Below are positions 22,640 to 35,189 of a stretch of DNA of 64,000 nt, in pieces. The stretch is from positions 121,986,070-122,050,069 of the forward strand of contig NC_134532.1 of assembly GCF_050624435.1 (NCBI RefSeq), written 5' to 3'. Each line of letters begins with the position of its first letter. Positions within the stretch are counted from its first letter, which is position 1. The position numbers were made by a program, and so were the translations under genes. The notes beneath the pieces are model-generated. The model had not been told where the DNA came from and searched no databases. It saw only the letters and a program-made list of their open reading frames with translations. The DNA comes from Tenrec ecaudatus (taxonomy: Eukaryota; Chordata; Mammalia; Afrosoricida; Tenrecidae).

Positions 22640-24385
22640 CTGGCATCCACTAGATTATACTGTGTTAACAACAAACCCCAAATACACCCCACAATAGCAA
22701 CCCAGTGCATAGAGAGGCCCATAGGGCCGGCCCCACAATGAGACATGATGTTTCCTTACTAACCCATAGTACTACCAGGGACATTGTGCAGAGACATAGT
22801 GGAGAAATTGTACCCCGTCTGCCCTATTCACAGTGGGGTGAGACGTGAAGGGAATGCAACTGGACAGCAAGGGGAGTATAGTAACTAAGTCCCCAAGGAA
22901 TCCTGAAAATAGACTTCTGACTTGGGGGACAGGGCTTTATACTTTATCAGACTTGATCAGAAAACATACATAAGGGTCACTGACAGACCTGGAACTATCT
23001 TTTTTTACCCCCTCATGTTCTGTTTTGTTTGTTTGATTATGTTTTGTTTTTGTTTGTTTTCCTTTTTGTTTTGCCCTATGTCTATCTATATAAGATAGGC
23101 AGGATGAACAATCTGGAGGAGAAAAGTACGGGACCGGCAGTTTGGGGGGGGGGGGCGGGCAGAGGAGTGGGGGGGTGGTGAGTGGGGAAGTGGGGAGCAA
23201 ACAAATGCAGAGATAAGGGAACAACAAGAGATCTAAAATTTATGGTGAGGAGGGAGTATAATGCCATGTGTTTGGGAGAGGGGTGTTTGAGCAAGAGCTA
23301 TGTATCCAAGAGGAAATGCTGAGAGCTGAAAGGAGGGTGAGCATGTTAGTGGGATAGGAGGAAGGTGAAAGGAAATAGAGGAAAGAAATAGGAGGCAAAA
23401 GCTATATAGAGGTATAGCTATAATCATGTATACTTGTAAATATATTAATTTATAATGAAAGAGATAGAGGCCAATGTACATATATTTATATGATCAGTAT
23501 TAAGATAGCAGATGAACTTTGGATCTCCACTAAAGGCCTGTCTTAACTCAAGAACACTTTGTTCTCATAAACTGGCACTCTTTGATACTCACCTTCGTGA
23601 CACAAACTGAAGACAAAATGGGTGTATAACAAATGGGGTGTAGAAGAGTGGATGGTGCCCAGCTATCAAAAGATATGTCTAAGACTTAAAGTCAAACAGG
23701 CAGCCATCAAGCAGGGAAGCAAATAAGCCCAGATGGAAGAAGCACACCAGCATGTGTGATCATGAGGTGTCGACCATATCAGGCATCAGGTATCCAAAGA
23801 TCCGAAACAAACAATTATATCAATGTGAAAGAGGGGTTGGAGTGGAGACCCAAAGTCCACCTGTAGATAATTGGATATCCCCCCAAAGAAGTGGTATGAG
23901 GAAGGGATGATTCAACCAAGGTGTAGTATAGCACCAACAAATCACACATCATTCCTCTACTTCCTGAATACTCCTCACCCCCAGGACCCAGTTGGAGAAC
24001 ACACTTTGGTACAGATAAGAGGTCTTGACACATGGCATCCAGGAAAGATAAACCCCACAAGAACACTAATTGAGGCAGCGATATCTTGAGGGTAGGAGGA
24101 TGGTCATCAGGGGAGAAAGGGAGAAAGGGGGACGAATAACAGAAATGTGGGTGAAGGGAGACAATGGGACAGTGTAAGATATGAAATAACAATACATAAT
24201 TGATCAAAGATATACAAAGGTGGGAGTGGGAGGGGGCAAAGAGAAGCTTATACCAAAGGCTCAAGTAGAAAATGTTTTAGAAATAATGATGGCAACATAT
24301 GTACAAATATGCTTGATACCACTGATGTATGGAATGCTATAAGAGCTGTAAAAGCCCCCAGTAAAATGATTTTTTTAAAGCAGAG
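22640..24385 (+). mobile_element. L1 3'UTR, long copy
   Basis: The sense L1 3'UTR is homologous to 12.9-14.3 kb from about 23,300 on (GGGATAGGAGGAAGGTGAAAGG) and ends CCCAGTAAAATGATTTTTTTAAAG. The upstream half (22,640-23,290) holds a purine-rich tract with a run of 12 Gs at about 23,143-23,154, followed by more G-runs. Similar G-rich 3'UTR tracts are known from other L1s. Confidence 0.75.
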
Positions 24386-24880
24386 TAGTAATCATCTAAG
24401 GGTATGGGAAGGACTTGGTGGCTTTTCTGGGTCATGTCATTATATGGTATAGCTTCAAGAATATTCTAGTTCTGTAGAACATCAATACGTCCATCGGGAC
24501 CCCACACTTTATTTCTCTGGACCTTTTTCTCCCCTTTATAACTTTCTATTATATTCACTTTTTCATTGTCTTCACTCTTTGGCCTTCTGATCTCTGTGTT
24601 ATCATTCTCTAACTTCCTGTGATGAACACTCCTTGAGATAAAGCTTTGAACCTGATTCTTCACAAACTTCTTCCCCTAGTGCCAATGCATCTACTGGAGA
24701 GTTCCACATGGATTCCTCTAAAGCCAAATGGAAGTTAATAGTTCTTAATTTTCCCCAGTTAACTCCTCCTCTCTCTCTATCTACCTTTTCACATCTACCA
24801 CATCTACCTTTTCAGATTTCCTAGTATTACAGATATTTATCCCACGTTATAGTCTAGATATACAATCTTAAAAAAAAAAA
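24386..24880. other. Nothing recognised
   Basis: A pyrimidine-rich, unassigned stretch. Confidence 0.4.
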
Positions 24881-24884
24881 GCAA

Positions 24885-25085
24885 AAATTACCGGTGTCTC
24901 AGTTTTTGAGTACTGCTATAACAGAAACGAGTCACTTAATAAGTCTATCATCTCACAGTTAAGGAAGCTAGAAGCCTGAATTTAGGGTGCCAACTCTAAC
25001 AGGCTTTCTCACTGCCAGCTCTGGAGATAGATCTTTGTTCCTTGGAGAATTGCACCTGAGTTGGCAGCTATTTCCCCCATCTGCA
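24885..25085 (+). mobile_element. Old LTR-like dispersed repeat, left part
   Basis: The blocks TACTGCTATAACAGAAA, TCTCACAGTTAAGGAAGCTAG and GAATTTAGGGTGCCAACTC are typical of an ancient mammalian interspersed repeat. A likely continuation (CTAATCTTGCTTCATTAACAT) appears at 26,525-26,690, after the RTE. I cannot name the family. Confidence 0.4.
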
Positions 25086-25119
25086 CTTCATGCTTGCTTG
25101 TGTATTGTCGTTTAGAAGT

Positions 25120-26520
25120 CAAACCTACATTGTAGGCATTAGTGAAAAATGAGATGCAGGAATTGATTAATACTAATCAAATGCTTCAACAAGATGAAGA
25201 AGCACTGTCAGCATTCACTAGTCTAAGCAAAGACATTTAGAAGACAGCTACTTGGCCAGCCAACTGGAAGACCAAATTCCAGAATAATATCATTACTAAC
25301 ACATGCAAGTAAAATTTTGCTGAAGATCATTCAACAATGGTTACAGCAGTACATCAACAGGCTGCTTCCAGAAAACCAGGCCAAATTCAGATGAGATGTA
25401 ATGGCTATCCTTGCTGACATCAAATGGATCTGGGTCCAAAACAAGGAATACCAGAACCATGCTTACTTGATTTTCATTGATTATCCAATTGTGTGGACCA
25501 TAACCAACTATGGATAGCTTAAGAACAATGGGGATTCTAGAACACTAAGTGCTCATACAGAAATCATGTATGGATCAAGAGGAAGTTGTTTGAACACAAG
25601 GGAACATAGCATTGATTGAAATCAGGAAAGGTGTGCGTCAGCATTGTAGCCTCCCACCATAACAATTCAATCTGTAAGCTGATCAAACCATCGGAGAAGC
25701 AGGATTATCTGAAGAATAACTCAACATCAAGATTAGAGGAAGGCTTATTAACAACCTGGGGTAGACGGTTGACACAACCTTGTTTGTCGAAAGGTGGCGA
25801 ACTTGAAGCACTTGCTGGTGAATATCAAGCATTGCAGCCTTTAATATGGATTACAGCCCAGTGCAGAGAAGACCAAACTCCTCATAAGTGGACCAACAGT
25901 TAACAGCATAATAAATGTAGAAAAAGGTTGGAGTGGTCAAGGATTGTACCTTGCTCAGAACCGCCATCAATGTTCCTGGAAGCAGCAGTCAGAGATCAAA
26001 CGAGATGCATTACATTGCATTAATCTTCTGCACAAGAAGTGTTGAAAAGCAAGGTTGTCACTTTGAGAACTGGGATGTGCCTGACCCAAGCCATAATATT
26101 TTCAATTGCCTCAAATGCATGTGAAAGTGGGACAATGAATAAGGAATATTGGAGAATAATCAATGCACTGGAATTATGGTGCTGGTGAAGACTATTGAGA
26201 AGTGCCATAGATTTTCCAAAGAATAAACAGATCAGTCTTGGAAGATGTACAACCAGAATGCTCCTTAGAGGTGAGGTTAATGAGACATTGCATCTTGTGT
26301 ACTTTGGACATGTTTTGGGAAAAACTAGTTCCTGGAGAAGGACATCATGCTTGGTGAAGTAGAAGAGCAGAGGTATGGACTGACATAGCAGCTGCAGCAA
26401 TGGGCAAAGCTACCAGCCATGGTGGTCTGGCCCAGGAAGTGTGGTGTTTCATTCTGTAGTACATAGGATCACTAGGGGTCAGGACTGACTGAATAGCATC
26501 TAATAATAACTTATGTTCAA
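25120..26520 (+). mobile_element. RTE LINE (RT domain to 3' end), dead
   Basis: It has the order of the RT half of RTE: the block CTACTTGGCCAGCCAACTGG, the thumb/C-terminal stretch with GCACTTGCTGGTGAATATCAAG, and the end CATAGGATCACTAGGGGTCAG, GAATAGCATCTAATAATAAC. Frames are broken throughout. It splits an older repeat. Confidence 0.75.
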
Positions 26521-26524
26521 AGAG

Positions 26525-28440
26525 ATGGACTCAAAAGAAACCCCGACACTAATCTTGCTTCATTAACATAAAACAGCCCTGCCCTAATGGGATCAGACTA
26601 CAGGAAAAGAGATTAGGAATTCCCCTGTGGAAATTTGAGGGACACATTTAAATTCACCACATACACACACACAGTTCATGCCCTCCCCACATGCAAAACA
26701 CATTTACCACATTACATCATCACAAATGCCTTAAATCAACTCCAAATCTAAAATCTCATCTTCTGAGTCATCTAAACCAAGCACAGGTCAAATGGTAATC
26801 ATATTCCACCTGGGACAAAATTCCTCTTCATCTGTAAGCCCGTTAAATCTAGAATACAAGTTATTGGCTTCCAAAGTACAGTGTTCAATAGGCACAAAGT
26901 AGATGTTTCTAGTACAAATAGGAGAAACTGAGGGAAGGGAGAGATGACTGACAGTAAACAACAGAACACAGCAGAACATCTCAAAAGTCTTGAAATAATC
27001 CTCTGCTCCTTGAGACAATGTGGACCATGGCTCCATCCTTGGATGTTGCTCATGCCCCTGCATTCTGGAAGAAGGCTCCTCAGCATTTGGGCTGCTGCCC
27101 TGCCATCCAGACCTACTGGGACAACAGTTCTGTTCTCTTGTCTTGCTTTAGATGGGCTGGTTTTCTGATGGGGCAGTGTCACCACACTGAACCTGCACCC
27201 TAGCATGTTCCATCCCTCTGCCTTTGGGGCAGGATAGCCCTGTTCTCTCATCTTGGGCACCAGCCTCATTCGCTTAGCACTTGTGAACAGTAGACTCATG
27301 CTCCCAAATCAAATTGGCGAAGATCTGACTCCCTTAAACATGAAGACAGCAACCATACCCACTGCCATCGAGTGGATTCCATCTTATAGCAGCTCTTTCT
27401 TTGAAAGCTGGACGGTTTAAATGCAACTCTCTGGAATTGAGACGTTCCTGCTTCCTGAACTGCTTCCAGCCGTTCTGCTGATCCCCAAGCTGCTCCACGA
27501 CTGCTCCTTTTCTCTTCTCTGAGGACAGCACATGTAACTGTTTGGGCCTGTTTCCTGCCAGTAGACTTCCAAGACGCAGACAACATTCTGCCCTTTTGCT
27601 CTTTCTCTGTCCCCTGCATTCTAAACCCGTGGGGTGTCTGCTGCCAGTGGGTGCGATCCATCCATCTCTTTAACAAAGGATTGTGTAGGCTGTCCTTGAT
27701 AGAAAAACACTAACACATGCCCTTCATACAACAGAATTTTCCAAATCTTTAAGCTTTGTTTTCATTTTACACAGTTCATTTTGCTGTTGCCGTTCCAACT
27801 GTTGGTCATTTTGCACAGTTCATTTTCAAGCCCATCTCTTCCCTGTCTCGTTTTATTTTAGGTGGCAAGGAGGAAACATACGTCCCCTTTAACCATATGT
27901 CCTCTTGCTTGGAAATCTCGGCTCAGTATCCGAGTTCATCGCTTACAAGTTCTGCTTTCCACAAAACATTTGAAAATATTTCAGACAATTTCATCACTGC
28001 ACAAAAAATATCACCCTTCCTCCATTTACACATATTCATAATTTCCATGTAAACCCTCACCAGAAGCTTATTTAAAGATCACATCTCTAACATTAGATAC
28101 TCACAACACAGTGTTTTCTCTAACATGACAGAGACTTTCTCTATAGCTCTCCTTATTTCTGAAGTAAGTCGCCTTTGACATAATGAAACAAAAAAAAACA
28201 ACAACAAGAAAACAGCTTTGACCTAGAGAAGCAAGCAGAGGTGGGAAACATAGATGTTGGGCCACATAACAACCACCAAGGAACCTCAGACAGAGATCTT
28301 CCTTCCTCCTGAGCCAGTAGACAAGAAAGCCTTTCCTGTAGAGAGGGCAGCCTGGATCTAGACATCTAGCCTCCTAGACTGAGAGAAAACAAATGTGCTT
28401 GTTAACGTCACCTACTTCCATTACAACAGCACAAGAGAAC
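26525..28440. other. Composite of old, unassigned repeats
   Basis: The left part likely continues the repeat at 24,885. A small AfroSINE core (CCCACTGCCATCGAGTGGATTCC, - strand) lies at about 27,355-27,400. The right end (28,330-28,440) matches the end of the LTR-like element at 61.02-61.51 kb: CTTTCCTGTAG, AGACATCTAGCC. No coding exon is recognised. Confidence 0.4.
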
Positions 28441-28579
28441 TCAGACACCATGTTTAGCTTGGTTGTTTTTAGGTTGGGTATATGGTATACAAAGTAGCAT
28501 AGCCAATTATGAAAATAAGAAAGCTGGAAGGGTTAATGTGGGCAGAGGGGTGGGTGTGGGGGAAGTTAAGTCAGGAAAA

Positions 28580-29305
28580 TTAAGCAACACTGGCTTCAAG
28601 TTCCACCACTTGCTCGTCTCTCCGTTTGTGGAACTGTGGTGACTTGCAGGTTGTCGTGATGCCAGTAGCTGTGTCGCTAGTCTAGGTTCCCGCAGAGCTT
28701 CCAGACTAAAAGAGACTAGGAAACTGAAGAGGCAGTCCGCCTCCAAGGGGTTGGCCCTGAGAACCTTATCAATGACAAAGGAACATTGGCTGGGGTAGTG
28801 CTGGAAGATGATGAGCCTCTCAGGTCAGAAAACCAAACCAAACGCATTGCCTTTGAGTGGAAGCCGACTCATAACCACCCTATAGGTAAGGAGAGAACCG
28901 CCCCTGTGAGTTTCTGAGACTGTAGCTCCTTAAGGGGGCAAAAAGCCCCATTTTCCTTCCACTCAGGCTAGAAGGCATTCAAAGTACAACTGGAGAAGAG
29001 CTGTCTGCCCCTTCAGAGTCAACCTGAGTGACCTGGGGGGAGCAAAGCTTTCTGGATCTTCATTTGTTGATGGCTCAAAATGAGCAGAAAGAGCTGCAAT
29101 ATCAGTGGATAGCTGGGATGTAGAACATGTGGAAACTACAGTTGTCAAGGATTTCCTTTGGGGGTTCCACAATCAATAATCAGGGAAGCAGCAGGCAGGA
29201 AATCAAAGGACTGATTGCATTGAACAGCTCCATTGCACAAGACTTGTTAAATAGCAAAGATCAAGTTTGACGTCTCAGGTGGGCCCGACCCAAGCAATGG
29301 TATTT
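28580..29305 (+). mobile_element. RTE LINE 5' region with internal deletion
   Basis: It is homologous to the 5' parts of the copies at 8.65 and 43.4 kb (GCAGAGCTTCCAGACTAAAAG, CTGAGAACCTTATCAATG). From about 29,130 it jumps to the RT C-terminal block (AACTACAGTTGTCAAGGATTTCC), so endonuclease and most of RT are deleted. An AfroSINE is inserted at 28,830-28,965. Confidence 0.7.
28830..28965 (-). mobile_element. AfroSINE inserted in RTE
   Basis: AAACCAAACCAAACGCATTGCC, CCCTATAGGTAAGGAGAG and TTTCTGAGACTGTAGCTCC in AfroSINE antisense order; the head end is missing. Confidence 0.75.
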
Positions 29306-29324
29306 TCTTTTCTGTTTTTAAAAA

Positions 29325-30530
29325 AATTAATTTTAAAATAGTTTTATTGGCATATAATCCACAGAGCATACAACTCAATAGTTCCATGATATCAAGAAGA
29401 GTTCATCACCACAATCAATTTTAGAACATTTTCTTCTTTCTTGCATTCATAGTTATTTCCTCCCCACTCCCCACCCCCAACCTCCCTGCCCCAAGAAACC
29501 ATTAATTACTATAGATTTACCTATAAATTACTATAGATTTACCTATCCCGGATTTCATATACCAAAAAAGCATCCAAAGCAAACAAAGAAAAACTAACAA
29601 TGATAACAAAGCAAAACAGAAAAATCCTCTATCAAAAAGAAAGTAGAAAATATTAAAAATTAGAACAAATTTAAAAGAGGTCAAAAAGGAAGATCAAATG
29701 ATACAGTGTTTAATGTTAACCTAACTACATCTTCAATGATCCACTTCCAATGCGCTTTACATGATAGTGAGACTTTCACATATCTGGTTTATGATCTAAG
29801 GGAATTCACCTAAAGCCTAATCCACATATATCTCCCCTCCACTTAAAAAAACAAACTGAAGCAACTTCTAAATAGGTCAAAAGGGAGATCAAATAAAATA
29901 TGCCTTTTAACTTAATTATATCAGCCAAAATCCACTCCATCATGCTCTCTGCCTGATACAAGGTTAGTCACTGTCCTCGGCTACTATGATCACAGGTGAT
30001 TCACAGGAGTTTAATCTATGTGGGGATGCTACAAATTAATTTTGGACTTCCACTGCCATCCATAGCCCTTTGAAACACAGGCATTCACAATGTTAGCTCT
30101 GATATCATTCCCTTCTTCGAATTTAGATACTATTATTGATAACCCTTAGCTCGCACAGGCTGGTGTTTTTTTTCAATGTGGACTTACTTGATGCTTCACT
30201 TCGATGGCTGCTTGTTTGAAGACATGCCTTAAGACCCCAGAGACTATTCTTTCTAATAACTGACACCATCTGATTTCTTCACCACACTTTGCTAGAGCAA
30301 CTATATCTTCAATTATCCTCAAGAGGACAAGTATCAAGTTGGGCCATGTCATAAGCACTAACTGTTCTTAAATTGGGGCTAGAATTAAGTGCGAGCCACA
30401 AGTCCACTCATACAGCTATGGCTTCTATAGAAACCATAGTTTCTGGTTTACCTTAAAAACATCATTGTCATTTTATGTTAGAGAAGATTATCCATCATCT
30501 CCCTGAGGCACCAGGTAATTTTTGATAGTG
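29325..30530 (-). mobile_element. Older L1-type 3' end, antisense, copy 3 of 3
   Basis: It is collinear with copies 1 and 2: AGTTTTATTGGCATATAATCC, GATGGCTGCTTGTTTGAAGAC, CACCATCTGATTTCTTCACC, GGGCCATGTCATAAGCACTAA. A small tandem duplication of TTACTATAGATTTACCTAT lies near 29,505-29,545. Confidence 0.6.
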
Positions 30531-30740
30531 TCATTAATTCAGCCAATGGCATAGAATTTAAACAACAGCTGGAAAAAAGGAAATTATACAAGTATAGACC
30601 ACTACAACCTGCAATACATGAATCACTGACTTGTACAGATTAAACTCTTAAGTGACTGGACATTATTTACACAAAAAATGGGGGTTGGTGATAGGGTAAA
30701 ACTTTCAATCATACTCATTGACAGCAGCAGAACCATGCTA

Positions 30741-31318
30741 TGTTACACACAGTTCTCTAGAGAAACAAAAGCAGGACTCTTGTGATTTTATATATATGGA
30801 TAGATTTATACAGCACGAAGGAATATAACAGCTAATTAGTCCACACAGCAATACAGAGGGCTCAGTTCAACTCACTTCCATGAAACAGTTAATAGACTGG
30901 AAATCCTTCAACTCATGAGGGCTGCTGGGTCAAGGTCAAGGAAGCAGACAGCTGAATCTTCTGTAGAGCAATGCAGGCAGTCCAGCCACAGGCAGCAAAC
31001 AGCAGGGGGGTCACCAACAGTCAGCCAGATGATAGCATCTGACAGTCCCCAGCTCAAGCGATGTATACACTAGCACTGTAGTAAAGCAGGTTTGAAGGAG
31101 CCATAAGCTGTAGCAGCACGGTCCATGTGTTGGGTAGCATAGCTTACAAGTTGAGGCAGAGAGCCAGCAAAGGCAGCTCTGGTTTGATCACCAAAATGCA
31201 AAAGACAAAGAGAGGTGGGCTCACCAAGCCATTTATCTCTTTGCCCTCCAAACAAACTGACATTATTAGTCCCACATGTTCTTATTGACCAGGTTGGCAC
31301 AATAAACCTACCTATCAC
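30741..31318 (-). mobile_element. ERVL provirus: 3' LTR
   Basis: This is the left LTR on the + map and the 3' LTR of the - strand provirus. It pairs with 36,780-37,367. Shared landmarks are GTTCTCTAGAGAAACAAAA, ACAGCTAATTAGTCCACAC, GGGCTCAGTTCAAC and GTTGGCACAATAAACC. In provirus sense it begins TGATAGGTAGGTTTATTG and ends GTAACA. Confidence 0.85.
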
Positions 31319-31334
31319 TGTCCACCCCTTGCCA
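31319..31334 (-). promoter_or_regulatory. ERVL polypurine tract
   Basis: The - strand reads GGCAAGGGGTGGACAG immediately before the 3' LTR start (TGATAG). This is where the plus-strand primer of reverse transcription should lie. Confidence 0.6.
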
Positions 31335-31724
31335 ACTTGGCACCTGTACACAATTCTTTAGCCATATATAATTTCCAGACATTAATGAAATCACACTTAC
31401 ACCTAACATCAAACACCTTTCATACATATAAATGAAAACATACTGAATCTAATTGTATCTGGTACATCATACATGTACAAAGGAAAGATATTCAATAAGC
31501 ACACATAAAGAAAAGAAACTGGCAGTCACAAACAAACCTCGCTTTTGCAATTGATCACGTGGTCGTAACTGATAGGTAGAACTACCTTCTTCTACTACCC
31601 ATTCTGTATTACCTTTGCCCTTGGCCAGCAACTCAGCTGGCCGTGGTTGTTTGCCTGGTGGGGTGACCCAGACCTTCATTCCTGTGGGGTATCGGTCATT
31701 AGATGGCCTGTCAGGATTGGGTTG

Positions 31725-32060
31725 CTATAACTTACCATTTACTTTAATATCAGAGCATGGTAGCACTAAGGGTCGGCCTATGGGATCTCCTGGATTCCAG
31801 ACATATTCTTCTTTACCTCCATTATGTAACACCAGTCCAATTTCTCCTTGGTAATCAGGATCAATCACCCCACTTAGTACAGTGACACCCTTCCTGACCT
31901 GTTGATCCAAAGGCATGAGAAGCCCAAAGTGGCCAGGGGGCATTCTCAGCTGCCAGTTCAGTGGAATCTGTGCTGTATTTCCAGGTGGGAGAGTTCTTTC
32001 CATCAGGACGAAGACCTCCAGGCCTGAAAAGCATAGGGTTGCTGGGACAGGAAGCAAAAA
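31725..32060 (-). pseudogene. ERVL dUTPase domain remnant
   Basis: It lies downstream of, and in the same open frame as, the integrase end. The conserved dUTPase motif 3 is visible as GVIDPDYQGEIG at about 31,837-31,871 (- strand), with GKEEYVWNPGDPIGRPLVL after it. A dUTPase placed after integrase, with no env, is characteristic of ERVL (class III) retroviruses. In the virus it would have hydrolysed dUTP to keep uracil out of viral DNA. The frame is open here although neighbouring domains are broken; as a proviral fragment with no intact initiation context, it is annotated as a pseudogene. Confidence 0.85.
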
Positions 32061-32935
32061 TGCTGCAAGGGGATCACTAGGAATAATAATGAGTGGTGCC
32101 ACTCCATCTTCCACCCCTTGGTTCTGGGACCCATGAATTCTGGCTATTGGAGACACAGAACCATATATTGGCCGCTGGTTTAGAGCGTATACAGCTTCCT
32201 GGAGAACATTGCCCCAGCCCCGCAAGTTGTTGCCACCTAGTTGGCACCGTAATTTTTTCTTTAGGAGCCCATTCCATCGTTCTATCAAGCCGGCAACTTC
32301 AGGATGATGAAGAACATGATACGACCAGTGGATTCAATGGGCATGTTATGAAGTGAGTTCCTTGATCTGAAGCAATGCTATGTGGGATGCCATGCCGGTG
32401 GATGAGGCATTCTGTAAGTCCATGAATGGTATTTGTGGCAGAAGCATTGCATGCAGGGAAGGCAAATCCATATCCAGAGCAGGCGTCTATTCCAGTAAGA
32501 ACAAAATGCTGCCCCCTCCATGACGGAAGTGGTCCTATGTAATCAACCTGCCACCAGCTTGCTGGTTGCTCTCCCTGAGGAATGGTCCCATATATGGATT
32601 TAATGTTGGTTTCTGCTGCTGGCAAATGGGGCACTCAGCAGTGACAGTGGCCAAGTCAGCCTTGGTGAGTGGAAGTCCCTGCTGCTGTGCCCATGCATAA
32701 CCCCCATCCCTGCCACCATGTCCCACTTTGTTCATGTGCCCACTGGGTGATAACAGGGGTGGCAGAGGAACGAGGAGGACCAGTCTCCACAGTGCATATC
32801 ATCTTATCCACTTGATTGTTAAAGTCCTCCTCTTCAGAGGTAACCCTTTGCTGAGTGTTCACGTGAGACACAACTATCTTTACGATCTTGGCCCATTCAG
32901 AGAGGTCTATCCACATACCTCTTCCCCACACATAC
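32061..32935 (-). pseudogene. ERVL integrase remnant
   Basis: Reading the - strand gives a zinc-binding end with CPICQQQ, then the catalytic core with DYIGPLPSW and TGIDACSGYGFAF carrying the first Asp, and IASDQGTHF with the second Asp. The Glu lies near the start of the next open frame (IERWNGLLKK). At least two frame breaks separate these pieces (around 32,290 and 32,540-32,660). The protein cannot be made intact. Confidence 0.85.
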
Positions 32936-32999
32936 TTGTCCCAAATTTTTCAATCATGCTCCTTCCAATTCCATGATCATTTAGCCAAGTCAATAGTCA

Positions 33000-34690
33000 C
33001 AGTCCATGAATCAGTATACAGTCTCACATCTGGCCATTTCTCCTTCCAGGCACACTGAACAGCCAGCTGCACTGCTCAAAGTGCTGCACATTGGGAGAAT
33101 ATCCCTTCACAACTGTCCTTTAGGGAGATCCCAGAAAGGGGCTGTAGTGCTACTGCTGTCCACCTGCATATCATGCAGAGCCATCCATAAACCAAGCATG
33201 ACTTATCTGTTCTTCAGTTAAATTATCAAAAGGAACTCCCCAGGAGGCCATAGGTGCAGACTGGGAGAAAGAAGGTAATGTGACAAGAGTAGAGACTGTG
33301 GGCATTTGGGCCACTTCGTCATGCAGTTTATTTAAACCTTCAGATTCTACTCTATACCATTCTCATACATACTCACTTCCATTTCACAATGGAGTGTTGC
33401 TGTGCACGTCCAACTTTATGACTCTGTGGGTCAGCCAATACCCAGTTCATGATGGGTAGTTCAGGCCTCATGGTGACTTGGTGACCCATTGTGAGGCGTT
33501 CAGTCCCCTACTAAGGCCCAGTAACAGGCCAAAAGCTATTTATCAAAAGGGGAGTAGTTGTCTGCCGAGGATGGCAGAACTTTAATCCAAAATCCCAACA
33601 GTCTATGCTGTGATTCACCTATAGGAGCCTGCCAAAGACTCCACACTGCATCTCTATCAACAACTGACACCTCTAGCACCATCGAGTCAGCTGGATCATG
33701 TGGTCCCAGTGGCAAAGCAGCTTGCACGGCAGCCTGAACCTGTTGCACAGCCTTTCCTTGTTCTGGGCCCCACTCAAAATTGGAGGCCTTTCGTGTCACA
33801 TGATAAATAGGTTGAAGTAGAACACCCAAGTTAGGGATAAGTTGTCTCCAAAATCTGAGAAGGCCCACTAGGCGTTGTTCCTTCTGTTTAGTTGTTGGGG
33901 TGGGGGGACATGCAATAGCTTATTCTTCACTTTAGTAGGAATGTCTTGGCATGCCCCACACCGCTGGACCACTAGAAATTTTACTGAGGTGAAAGGTGCC
34001 TGAATCTTCGTTTAATCAATTTCCCAGCCTCTTGCACACAGATATTGTACCAATGAGTCTAGAGTTTTTGATACATCCTCTTTAGTGGGTCCAATCAGCA
34101 TAATGTCATCAATATAAAGGACCAGTGTGACATTTTATAGAATAGACAGGCAATCAAGTTCCCTTCGGACTAAATTTCGGCATAGGGCAAAAGAGTTGAT
34201 GTACCCCTGAGGGACAGTTGTGAAAGCGTATTGTTGCGCCAGACAGCTGAAGGCAAACTGCTTCTGGTGGTCCTTCAAGACTGTTATTGAGAAGAAGGCA
34301 TTGGGCAAATTATTTAGCTGCATACCAAGTACCAGGAAAGTATTAATTTGCTCAAGCAATGAAATCACATCTGGAACGGCAGTTGCAATTGGAGTCACCA
34401 CCTGGTTAAGTTTATGAAAATCCGCTGTCATTCTGCAGGATCCATCTGGTCGTTTTTACATGCCAAATAGGTGAGTTAAGCAGGGATGTGGTAGGAATCA
34501 CCACCCCAGCATCCTTCAAATCTTTGATGGTGGCACTAATCTCTACAATCCTTTCAGGAATGTGGTACTGCTTTTGGTTTACTATTTTCCTAGGTAATAG
34601 CAGTTCTAATTGTGTCCAGCTGGCCTTTCCTACCATAATAGCCCTTATTACACATTTCATGGTTCCAATATGGGGGTTCTGCCAGTTACT
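33000..34690 (-). pseudogene. ERVL reverse transcriptase / RNase H remnant
   Basis: RT fragments appear in order on the - strand: HIPERIVEISATIKDLKDAG (34,660-34,412), then ADFHKLNQV and VPQGY (34,431-34,135), then the catalytic YIDD box at 34,105-34,116 in the context YIDDIMLIGPTKEDV. A connection-domain block follows (GLLRFWRQLIPNLG, 33,868-33,536). The RNase H part, about 33,000-33,540, is too broken to read continuously. Multiple frameshifts and stops are present. Confidence 0.85.
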
Positions 34691-35186
34691 AAGTATCTAT
34701 TCCAATGATGCATTCTGGAACTTGGGAAATAACCACAGGATGGGTCCGGGGGCCCACCGGACCCACGGTGAGGCGTACCTGAGCTAAAACTCCATTGATA
34801 ACTTGACCTCCATAAGCCCCCACTCTGACTGGTGGGCCTTCAAAACACTTTGGGTCTCCTGGAATTAATGTCAGTTCAGAGTTAGTGTCTAGTAATCCCT
34901 GAAAATTTTGATTATTTCTTTGCCCCCAGTGAACAGTCACTCTTGTGAAAGGCTGCAGGTTCCTTTGGGGAAGGCTAGAAGAAAGACTAACAGTAAAAAC
35001 CTTCAGTGATGTAGCAGCTTCCTTCTTCATAGGGGCCTGGCTTTCCCCACATTCAAGGGGTTGTGGGTCTGTAAACCGGCTCAGATCTGGGAATTGATTG
35101 AGTGATTCTGACTCTATTTTGCTGTTCACCTGATCTAGCATTCTTCCGCCTGTATAGATCACGTAAACATTTAGTAGGTTTCCCAT
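34689..35186 (-). pseudogene. ERVL aspartic protease remnant
   Basis: The retropepsin region reads GLLDTNSELTLIPGD followed by IGIDT at the C-terminal end. The usual active-site triad D-T-G is D-T-N here (34,881-34,889), which should abolish activity. The frame of about 165 codons is open and covers the end of gag plus the protease. Confidence 0.8.
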
Positions 35187-35189
35187 CTA

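Noticed and set aside
31725-32288. Open integrase-dUTPase frame considered as a domesticated host gene
   Set aside because: It lacks the integrase core and its own promoter, and sits in a provirus with broken neighbours; persistence of an open frame of this length is not enough evidence of domestication.
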